From contig NZ_CP011808.2 in the NCBI RefSeq assembly GCF_001029105.3, positions 1 through 64,000 of the forward strand: 64,000 bases of DNA, given 5' to 3'. The position numbers and the translations under genes are program-made. The DNA is from Pandoraea faecigallinarum (GTDB taxonomy: Bacteria; Pseudomonadota; Gammaproteobacteria; Burkholderiales; Burkholderiaceae). Shown here one piece after another: positions 58,086 through 64,000 of this stretch. Numbering within the stretch: position 1 is the stretch's first letter; each line of letters starts with the position of its first letter. The notes beneath the pieces are model-generated. The model had not been told where the DNA came from. It did no database searches and worked only from the letters and a program-made list of their open reading frames with translations.

Positions 58086-59996
58086 ATGCCAACTTTGGGA
58101 GAACTCATCAGCCCGAGATTAACGAAAAGCCCTACGGGCCCCGCGTCCACAGAGCCGAACGACCTCGTCATCGACCCACAGTACACCAACGCACTCGACA
58201 CGTTATCGGAAGCGCTGGTTGCGTTGGAGGATGACATCAATCGGTCTGTGAAGAACGATTTTGATCGCGGAGGAGTGCGTCGTTGTAACGACACAATCGA
58301 CAAGTTGAAAGCACAGTGCACGCAACCTGCGGTGAAACGCGACGCCCTAGTCACCTCCCTGGCGAGCGTGGCGGCATCTGTAGAGGATGTGCGACAAGAA
58401 GTACAGACCCGAAAAGACACGCTGGCGCCAGGCGTGGCGGAGAGGTTACTCGGGAAGCTGGGTATCCTATTGGGCATATTGGTCGGCGTAGCTGTCTTCA
58501 CCGCTGCACCCTATTTGGCGCCAGGCGCGGCAATACTGGGCGTGGCCAAAGTGGGGGCGGCGAGCACGCTCGTGGCAAGCGTCATCGGGCAGGGCTGGGC
58601 GATGGCTCGCGCGAACAAGTACCAAAATGTTGCGGAAATTGAGTCCAAGCTGGAATCCATGAGAACCGCGATGATTCGCGCGGAAGCCGAGTGCACCATG
58701 GAGGGTATTAAAGCGTCTTTAAAAGATGATCAACAAGCTTTAACCTGTTTTGAATCACTGCTCGATATCCCTGACGTTGACAAGCCCCCGGGCAGCGTTG
58801 CCCCACCCAAGATCATCGTGAGCGGCGATACTGACGGCAGTACACTGCGCGCGATTTTGCTGGGCATTCAGGCCGGCGTGATCCACATAAAAACCGATGA
58901 AGGCCGGGCACTGCTATGCCGCCTTCTTAAGGCAGAAGCTGCAGCGGCGGCGCAGATTAACGCTGAAGGTACTCCGCTTAAGGATTTTCAGAAAAATGAA
59001 GATTATCAAAATGACCTTGCGGAACTGGAAAACCATCTGGATTTCCGCCGAGGCGTCACGGAACTCATATTTGTGGGCGATGTTTGCCACGATCGTTATT
59101 CTTTAAATAAAGATGTGGATTTCTCAATACGTAAGAAGATGCATGACTGCGGTGTTATTTACATTTTCGGCAATCATGACGATCCTCGGGTGCTGCAGCC
59201 TTATAGAAGACCGGATCGGCCAGATGCATTAGATGAGATGTTCGGAGAATACGCGAAGAATGGCATGACCGTCGACGCCATGGAAGCCCACGCAAAAGAA
59301 ATATTCTGGCGGCGAGCTTACTGGTCGGAGTCCACGCAGACATTGATCACGCATCAAGGCTTGGAACCTGGCCCGGGCGGCACATTAAAGCACCCAGACG
59401 GGTATTTCCGCGCCGACAATTACAAGGGCAAGGGAAAAAAACTTGCTGACGATATTAACGCAAGGAAAGGCATCAATCTTGTCAAGAAAAATAACGATTA
59501 TACCTTTGAGGAAAGAATGATGGTTCTGGATAGATTCTTTCAACATCCAGCATCATCTTGGTATCAAGCACGGGGAATTATTCCTTTTCCTCAACGAATG
59601 CCAAGCTACAATTGCCCAGTGCCGGGGATTCCTTGGTACCAAAATTTGGATAAAACGAAAAAGGGCCATGAGGAGTGGCCAGAGTTTTTAGAATGGGTGA
59701 AAACCGCTGACGGGATCGATTGGCGTGTTTGCGCACAACTTGCCGAGGACTGGGAGGCTCAGATTTATATCCAAACAGCCTGCCGACCTAGCTACGACCA
59801 TATGACCTACCTTGGCGGTCTGATACAGGGCCGTGCGGTGCGAGGTCACGAGGGAAAAACTGTGTTCGGCGACGTCGCGGTGGACTTAAATGCGCGGGCT
59901 GGAGCTGACGGCAGACAAGTTAAGGCCAGCGCTGCCGCATTTTACGGTCCGCGCCCCCTCGCTCGCCCCGCTCCCCCTGTACACGGCTACGCGTGA
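58086..59996 (+). CDS. Membrane-hairpin calcineurin-like metallophosphatase, second copy
   Basis: 636 residues with the same order as 32700-34784: N-terminal helices (about 35-115), hydrophobic hairpin (about 122-172, LGILLGILVGVAVFTAAPY), charged helices, then the phosphatase with SGDTDGSTL (about 247), VGDVCHDRY (about 331), GNHDD (about 361), THQG (about 422) and RGHEG (about 586). Both copies conserve the motif order but differ in between, so they diverged long ago. Base composition falls in the second half, hinting at horizontal origin. AGGAG precedes the ATG. Confidence 0.82.
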   Translation: MPTLGELISPRLTKSPTGPASTEPNDLVIDPQYTNALDTLSEALVALEDDINRSVKNDFDRGGVRRCNDTIDKLKAQCTQPAVKRDALVTSLASVAASVEDVRQEVQTRKDTLAPGVAERLLGKLGILLGILVGVAVFTAAPYLAPGAAILGVAKVGAASTLVASVIGQGWAMARANKYQNVAEIESKLESMRTAMIRAEAECTMEGIKASLKDDQQALTCFESLLDIPDVDKPPGSVAPPKIIVSGDTDGSTLRAILLGIQAGVIHIKTDEGRALLCRLLKAEAAAAAQINAEGTPLKDFQKNEDYQNDLAELENHLDFRRGVTELIFVGDVCHDRYSLNKDVDFSIRKKMHDCGVIYIFGNHDDPRVLQPYRRPDRPDALDEMFGEYAKNGMTVDAMEAHAKEIFWRRAYWSESTQTLITHQGLEPGPGGTLKHPDGYFRADNYKGKGKKLADDINARKGINLVKKNNDYTFEERMMVLDRFFQHPASSWYQARGIIPFPQRMPSYNCPVPGIPWYQNLDKTKKGHEEWPEFLEWVKTADGIDWRVCAQLAEDWEAQIYIQTACRPSYDHMTYLGGLIQGRAVRGHEGKTVFGDVAVDLNARAGADGRQVKASAAAFYGPRPLARPAPPVHGYA

Positions 59997-60197
59997 ACCG
60001 ACCAAGGATCTGTGAAGCACCCCGTCCCCCATCTTCACATTATCCTCGAGCGTCGGCCTATTGCGACAAAACGTTGCTGACGCCTTGCTCTCAACTCCGG
60101 CGCTATCTGCTGAGAAATCCGCGGTTTGCATTCGAAAGCTCGTTGGCTTCTTCGGCGTGCTCATGCATTCCCGCAAGCATATAGCGGTGCCCTCAAG

Positions 60198-60221
60198 AAA
60201 CGGATTTTTACGTACGTTAGC
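60198..60221 (+). repeat. Tn3-type terminal inverted repeat remnant
   Basis: Contains CGGATTTTTACGTACGTTAG, nearly the same as 12617-12640. It lies between the phosphatase gene and tRNA-Lys. Confidence 0.45.
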
Positions 60222-60341
60222 GGCAAGCTGAGACCACAGCTCGTCCTGACGGCCTGAAAAGATCCTTACTTCCCCTGACCGGCCGCCTGGCATCCTGTCC
60301 TGTCGCGCCGGCAATGTCCGACACAATCGTGTACACAGGGG

Positions 60342-60414
60342 TAGGCCGTACTGGATTCGAACCAGTGACCAACGGATTAAAAGTCCGCTGCTCTACCTGC
60401 TGAGCTAACGGCCC
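60342..60414 (-). tRNA. tRNA-Lys (anticodon TTT)
   Basis: 73 bases folding into a full cloverleaf: acceptor GGGCCGT/ACGGCCT, anticodon stem GCGGA/TCCGT around CTTTTAA, T arm ACTGG-TTCGAAT-CCAGT. CCA is not encoded. Its 3' end faces the accessory region, a common integration target for mobile islands. Confidence 0.93.
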
Positions 60415-60458
60415 GGTTCGCCCCGATATCCATCCCCTACCGGCGATTTTCTTTGCCC

Positions 60459-61022
60459 CTAGCCGATATCGATGGTGCGGCTCGCGGATCTCGACGGCTC
60501 CGATTTCGGTACGGTCAACGTGAGCACGCCGTTGTTGAACTTTGCCAGGGCGTGATCAGGGTCGGTATTTTCCGGCATCGGGATCGTGCGCACGAAGCTT
60601 CCATAGGCGCGCTCAAGCCGGTAGCAGCCGTCTTCCTCGCTGTGCACGTCCTGCTTTTTCTCGCCGCGCAACACGAGCGCCCCATCCTCCACGGTGACGT
60701 TCAGATCCTCCCGCTCCATTCCGGGCAGTTCGACGGTTACGCGCAGCACCTGCCCCTCATCGACCACGTCGATGCGTGGCTGGAAGCGCGATGAACTGAA
60801 ATCGCCAAACCATCGTTCGAGCGCACCACGGCCTGCAAACGGGTCATGAAAGAACTCCTCCACTGCACGCCACGGGTCGCGCGAGAAAAGTCGTGGAATG
60901 TCAGGCCACGAGGCACGCCACTGTTCGCTCGGTGGGGGACTTTCCGGTCTGTCCGCATCGGACTTGCGCCCCGCGCCACGAAGGAACTTGAAGGGGTTCC
61001 ACTTCTTCAGGTCAGTGTTCAT
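60459..61022 (-). CDS. Small heat-shock protein (Hsp20)
   Basis: 187 residues. A long N-terminal region (about 80) precedes the alpha-crystallin domain: RIDVVDEGQVLRVTVELPGM, DLNVTVEDGALVLRGEKKQD, SFVRTIPMPENTD and the closing FNNGVLTLTVPKSEP. ATP-independent holdase that keeps unfolding proteins soluble. First of three tandem hsp20 genes on the minus strand; GAGGAGG precedes the start. Confidence 0.92.
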   Translation of the reverse strand: MNTDLKKWNPFKFLRGAGRKSDADRPESPPPSEQWRASWPDIPRLFSRDPWRAVEEFFHDPFAGRGALERWFGDFSSSRFQPRIDVVDEGQVLRVTVELPGMEREDLNVTVEDGALVLRGEKKQDVHSEEDGCYRLERAYGSFVRTIPMPENTDPDHALAKFNNGVLTLTVPKSEPSRSASRTIDIG

Positions 61023-61181
61023 CATATCCTCCTCTACGGTCTGGCAGGGGGGGATATTGAAGCCGCGACTCCGCCGCCTACCGACACTTAACGTCCCGCA
61101 TCCGGGCCTCCCCGGTCGGATGGTGGCGGTCAGACGACCGCCACCGGTTTTCTCCCTGTCATTGCTGCCCGCGTGCTGACT

Positions 61182-61589
61182 TCAGTTCGTACGCACTTCG
61201 ATCCGGCGCGGACGGGCTTCGTCGCGGCGCGGTATGGTCAGCTTCAGCACGCCGTCCTTCAGGTTTGCGTCGATTTTCGTTGCGTCGAAGTCGGCCCCAA
61301 GAGAGAACGCCCGGGCGAAGTGAGGTTGGCGAATCTCCGCGTGTTGCAGGCGCAGCCCCGCCGGCGTGGGCACGACCGCCTCGGCCTCGATGTACAGGGT
61401 GCCATCGTGTACCTTCACATCGAGCCGGTCCTTTGTCACGCCGGGCAGATCTGCCCACAGGGTGACGCCCTGGCTATCCTCGAAGATGTCCACGGGCGGC
61501 GTTAGCGTGATCCGACGTTGCGACTGGTCGTCTTCGCGACGGGCCACCGCCGTTTCATCTTTCCTGGCAAGTTCTGTCGTGTCGTTCAT
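61182..61589 (-). CDS. Small heat-shock protein (Hsp20)
   Basis: 135 residues with a complete alpha-crystallin domain (PPVDIFEDSQGVTLWADLPG, VKVHDGTLYIEAEA, ARAFSLGADFDATKIDANLK, DGVLKLTIPRRDEA). Start MNDTTEL chosen for the GAGGAGGAC upstream. Downstream of the hsp20 at 61618 with a 28-base gap, so they are probably co-transcribed. Confidence 0.92.
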   Translation of the reverse strand: MNDTTELARKDETAVARREDDQSQRRITLTPPVDIFEDSQGVTLWADLPGVTKDRLDVKVHDGTLYIEAEAVVPTPAGLRLQHAEIRQPHFARAFSLGADFDATKIDANLKDGVLKLTIPRRDEARPRRIEVRTN

Positions 61590-61617
61590 GATGTCCTCCT
61601 CGGTTCTGCGACAGGTT

Positions 61618-62061
61618 TCATTGAACGGTGATGGCTCGCGGTTTTGATGTTTCCCGCTTGCCAATGCTCACGGTCAGGCAGCCATTGCTGTACTGCGCCG
61701 TGGCCTTGTCGGGGTCCGCATGCTGTGGCAGTTCAATGACGCGCCTGAAAGCGCCGACGAACCGTTCCTGCGCATAGGTACGGGCGTCGTCGCTGGCCGC
61801 GTCCGGCTGTGCGGTCTGGCGCTCGCCGCTGATGGTCAGCAGCCCCTTGTCGATCGATACGTCGAGGTTTTTGGGATCGACACCCGGCGCGAACGCGACG
61901 ACCTCGATAGAGTCGTCAGTCGAGCCGATGTTGACCTGCGGGAAGGCACCGAGGCGCCCGGAACGGATGCTGGAAGGGAAACCGCCGAAGAGGCTCGCCA
62001 TCTGCCGTTGCAGACGGTCGAACTCGCCGAAAAGGTCGGTCCCGAAGTAGAGATCGCTCAT
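61618..62061 (-). CDS. Small heat-shock protein (Hsp20)
   Basis: 147 residues: N-terminal LYFGTDLFGEFDRLQRQMAS, then the alpha-crystallin domain (PQVNIGSTDDSIEVVAFAPG, DVSIDKGLLTISGERQ, ERFVGAFRRVIELPQHAD, YSNGCLTVSIGKRE). MSDLYF start is at correct distance from AAGGAGG; an ATG six bases upstream is too close. Leading gene of the hsp20 operon, with a sigma32-like promoter upstream. Confidence 0.92.
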   Translation of the reverse strand: MSDLYFGTDLFGEFDRLQRQMASLFGGFPSSIRSGRLGAFPQVNIGSTDDSIEVVAFAPGVDPKNLDVSIDKGLLTISGERQTAQPDAASDDARTYAQERFVGAFRRVIELPQHADPDKATAQYSNGCLTVSIGKRETSKPRAITVQ

Positions 62062-62195
62062 GGTCATTTCCTCCTTCAAAACCAGCAGGAAGACGAACCG
62101 GCCTACGCGCTCCAGTCCGTCTGCCGTGCTGCGGGCAAACAAATCGAAACACGCAGCGCGCCGAACTGCTGGCGCGACTGCCTGAACGGCATTCA

Positions 62196-62223
62196 AGATA
62201 GGATCTTGCGCGGAAATTTCAAG
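62196..62223 (-). promoter_or_regulatory. Sigma32-type heat-shock promoter
   Basis: Minus strand CTTGAAA, 13 bases, TCCTATCT, close to the RpoH consensus (CTTGAAA, 11-16 bases, CCCCATNT), 135 bases before the first hsp20. Confidence 0.7.
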
Positions 62224-62306
62224 GGGTATTGTGATTTTCTGTTCTTGAATTCGGATGGCCAAATCCCTATCTTCAGGACGCTCCTGACGGACCATGCGAG
62301 GACACC

Positions 62307-62690
62307 ATGGAATTCGAATACGATTGGCTGACCCTTGGCCAGCACCGAATCCGGTTGCGCTCAACAAAGGGTTTCCCGACCGAGACGATGCGCACGGCGG
62401 TTGAAGTAATCCGACTGGCGATCGACAGCAACATGAGCGCCCGTGCGCGGCTGGTTGAAGTGGTATTGCGGCAGGAATCCGCTTACGAGATTGCGGTTGG
62501 CACCACCTTCGCCGAGGACCGGCTATGCGCGCCGCAGCTGGAAGCGGCGATCGCGACGGTGCTCGGCCTGCAACTGGCGCAAATCAACATTGTTGTGACC
62601 GTCGTTACACAGGAGGAGGTCGACTTGCACTTCGGTGTGTACGAAAGGATGCTAGCGGAAAAGCTTGGCGTGGTGCCGCCGATCCAGTGA
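62307..62690 (+). CDS. Hypothetical 127-aa protein divergent from hsp20
   Basis: MEFEYDWLTLGQHRIRLRST, then a helix-rich middle (MRTAVEVIRLAIDSNM) and a hydrophobic strand (INIVVTVVTQEEVDLHF). Soluble; no family recognised. Divergently placed from the hsp20 operon with an intergenic region of about 245 bases containing the heat-shock promoter, so stress-linked expression is possible. Confidence 0.65.
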   Translation: MEFEYDWLTLGQHRIRLRSTKGFPTETMRTAVEVIRLAIDSNMSARARLVEVVLRQESAYEIAVGTTFAEDRLCAPQLEAAIATVLGLQLAQINIVVTVVTQEEVDLHFGVYERMLAEKLGVVPPIQ

Positions 62691-62947
62691 CGCGCGCGGT
62701 AAGCATTGGAGCAGCGGATCGGCAAGAGGTCGATTGTCGGCGAGGCAGGCCGGCCCCCGTCCTGTGGCGAGCGTCGTGGGTCGGCTCACGGCCTTTGTCC
62801 GCAGGCAGTTGTCAGATGAAGCATAGCCTAACTGGACGTCAGGCGGGGCATGTCAAAGATGTCAGGATAGGGCCGTTCCTTCGATTGTTTGACGCCGGTC
62901 CGTCAAAGTCATAGATTCCAGCCTGACACCATTGCTGGAAACTCGCC
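62691..62947. other. Intergenic region, possible resolvase res site
   Basis: Lies upstream of the resolvase fragment. TTTGACGCCGGTCCGTCAAA (62889-62908) is an imperfect palindrome of the kind found in Tn3-type res sites. No gene. Confidence 0.35.
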
Positions 62948-63033
62948 ATGAACGGTCAGCGCGTCGGCTACGTACGGGTCAGCACGTTCGAGCAAAACGC
63001 CGGGCGCCAGCTCGACGGCGTTGCGCTGGACCC
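62948..63033 (+). pseudogene. Tn3 serine resolvase N-terminal fragment
   Basis: 28 codons: MNGQRVGYVRVSTFEQNAGR then QLDGVALD, the catalytic Ser motif of Tn3 resolvases. It is cut at 63031 by an IS30-like terminal sequence and IS3 debris. The E-helix piece of a resolvase is at 12923. Confidence 0.8.
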
Positions 63034-63045
63034 ATTAAACCTACC
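63031..63045. repeat. IS30-like end at a junction
   Basis: CCCATTAAACCTACC differs by one base from the IS30 terminus at 21104-21118 (CCCATTGAACCTACC) and lies between a resolvase fragment and an IS3 OrfA broken at the same codon as the one cut at 21121. Scar of an IS30-mediated deletion is the likely reading. Confidence 0.5.
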
Positions 63046-63302
63046 GCGGCCCTTTTTAAGATGTCGCGCTCCTCCTCGGTACGACGCAGTTGCGCCCGAA
63101 GTCGCAAAATCTCGCTCTTGGCCTCGACCAGCTCGCTCGCCTGCTTTTCGGTTTTGTCCGGGGTGACCGCCTTGACCCACTTGTAAAGACTGTGCGCTGA
63201 GACGCCAAGACGGGCGGACACCTCTGCAACGGAGTGGCCGCGTTCGACGATCTGGCGGACCGCCTCTTCCTTAAATTCCGGTGTAAATCGCTCTGCACTC
63301 AT
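63046..63302 (-). pseudogene. IS3 OrfA, 3'-truncated
   Basis: MSAERFTPEFKEEAVRQIVE then SVAEVSARLGVSAHSLYKWV and a zipper (LVEAKSEILRLRAQLRR) ending EERDILKRAA where the IS30-like end begins. Good OrfA up to that point; OrfB is absent. Confidence 0.85.
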
Positions 63303-63307
63303 GGACC

Positions 63308-63359
63308 TCCTCCTATGCTCAAATCATAGGCCAGAAGTGCTTACGATCCCGGCAGCAGT
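63308..63359 (-). repeat. 52-bp repeat shared with 14853-14904
   Basis: Inverse copy of the sequence at 14853; the left end and leader of the IS3-type element whose OrfA follows at 63302. Confidence 0.7.
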
Positions 63360-63679
63360 TCACGCCGCGCTGCAGGCGCTAAACGCCGAGCGCGAGATAC
63401 CCATCGAAATCCGCCAGAACAAGTACCTGAACAACCTCGTCGAGCAGGACCACCGCGCGATCAAACGGCGCGTCAGACCGATGCTGGGTTTCCAAAATTT
63501 CCGTGGTGCCCGCATCGTCCTGGGCGGCATCGAGACCATGCACCTGATTCGTAAGGGGCAAATGCTTGCCCCCAAGGGACGCCGTGTGTCCCCTGCTGAG
63601 CAATTCTATGGGTTGGCCGCGTAAAATCCAACGCGACCCTGGCTTCGCTTCGGCGTAACTTCGTTATCGCGACAGAACC
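63360..63679 (+). pseudogene. IS6-family transposase 3' fragment with right end
   Basis: Reads EIRQNKYLNNLVEQDHRAIK, RRVRPMLGFQNFRGARIV and MLAPKGRRVSPAEQFYGLAA, nearly the same as codons 170-241 of the IS6 at 2048. The right end ACAGAACC is present at 63672-63679. The 5' two thirds are missing. Confidence 0.88.
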
Positions 63680-63789
63680 TCATCTGCAGAACTCCCTCTT
63701 AACGAGAAAATTCTACTTCTCCTAGCCGTGGATTCCAGGGGGCATTACCGACGAACAAGCACGGCAAGCGCTATTTTGGCTACAAGCTC

Positions 63790-63999
63790 TCAGGCAGCGG
63801 GGCCAACGTTTAAATGATTTACCGAAGACAGTGCGCCACTAAGTTTATCGGTTTCGATTGTACCATCGGTCACAAGGCGCAATGACTCAAGGTTGTTTAG
63901 CTCCCGCAAAGGGCCTTCTAGGTGATCAAAGCCCTCTTGGGTGAGCTCTTTGCTGTCGCGCATATCGATCTCGACGTTTCTCAGGCTTTTTATCCCAGA
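63790..63999 (-). CDS. Leucine-rich-repeat-like protein, C-terminal end (partial)
   Basis: The window edge cuts the gene. 69 residues are visible: IKSLRNVEIDMRDSKELTQE, FDHLEGPLRELNNLESLRLV then TDKLSGALSSVNHLNV and a stop. The spacing of Leu in LRNVEIDM, LNNLESLRLV and VNHLNV suits leucine-rich repeats. Lower GC than neighbours. It could belong to the same class of orphan effector-like genes, but its promoter is outside the window. Confidence 0.45.
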   Translation of the reverse strand, partial: SGIKSLRNVEIDMRDSKELTQEGFDHLEGPLRELNNLESLRLVTDGTIETDKLSGALSSVNHLNVGPAA

Positions 64000-64000
64000 T

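Overview
The window is a GC-rich, insertion-sequence-laden piece of a secondary replicon (megaplasmid or chromid) from a beta-proteobacterium of the Burkholderiaceae. The replicon reading rests on a compact parA-parB / iteron origin / Rep3-type initiator block (46.3-51.0 kb), three copies of a perfect 15-bp palindrome beside parB that look like parS centromere sites, and conjugation remnants. The family-level guess comes from gene content and codon use. The mix of IS debris and orphan effector-like genes would suit a host-associated lineage such as Mycetohabitans, but nothing in the window proves the genus.

Layout. 0-5 kb: a TPR-like solenoid gene, an IS6 element, a VapBC pair and a tyrosine recombinase that seems to lack its tyrosine. 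5-11 kb: a second VapBC, a large tyrosine recombinase with two unknown coupled genes, and a broken ISL3. 11-16 kb: a 49-residue peptide gene, shattered IS110/IS21/Tn3/IS66 pieces, an unknown gene and an IS110 pseudogene. 16-18 kb: a membrane protein with a possible H/C catalytic domain. 18-25.5 kb: IS30 inside an IS3 element inside another IS3 element, then a complete IS66 element with a passenger gene. 25.6-34.8 kb: a protein with a Cys-His-Asp array, a degraded IS481, a second solenoid gene, conjugation debris, and a membrane-hairpin metallophosphatase. 35-45 kb: a VUT-family transporter, an SLC13/RCK permease, a 106-residue gene, a MITE, an intact IS481 with a 7-bp target duplication, a broken response regulator, a second 49-residue peptide, several pseudogenes and a membrane-anchored Mrr-like nuclease. 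45-51 kb: replication and partition block. 51-60 kb: an aspartyl-protease/PDZ lipoprotein, two more members of the hairpin/phosphatase family and another large recombinase. 60-62.7 kb: tRNA-Lys and three small heat-shock proteins, the most chromosome-like stretch. 62.7-64 kb: transposon scraps and the end of a leucine-rich-repeat-like protein.

The most striking signal is a shared promoter-like element. Eleven sites on both strands carry a dyad (TCAGGTG-N2-CRCCYGA) placed at a constant distance from a -10-like GACAAT/GATAAT hexamer: exactly 25 bases separate the first 14 bases of the dyad from the -10 block in every copy. Most sit just upstream of an otherwise orphan gene: the two solenoid proteins, all three hairpin/phosphatase family members (one less directly), the 297-aa unknown, the H/C membrane protein, the 106-aa gene, one 49-aa peptide, and a small frame cut by the IS481. 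I read this as a dispersed regulon under one activator, plausibly a set of secreted or host-interaction proteins. That last step is inference.
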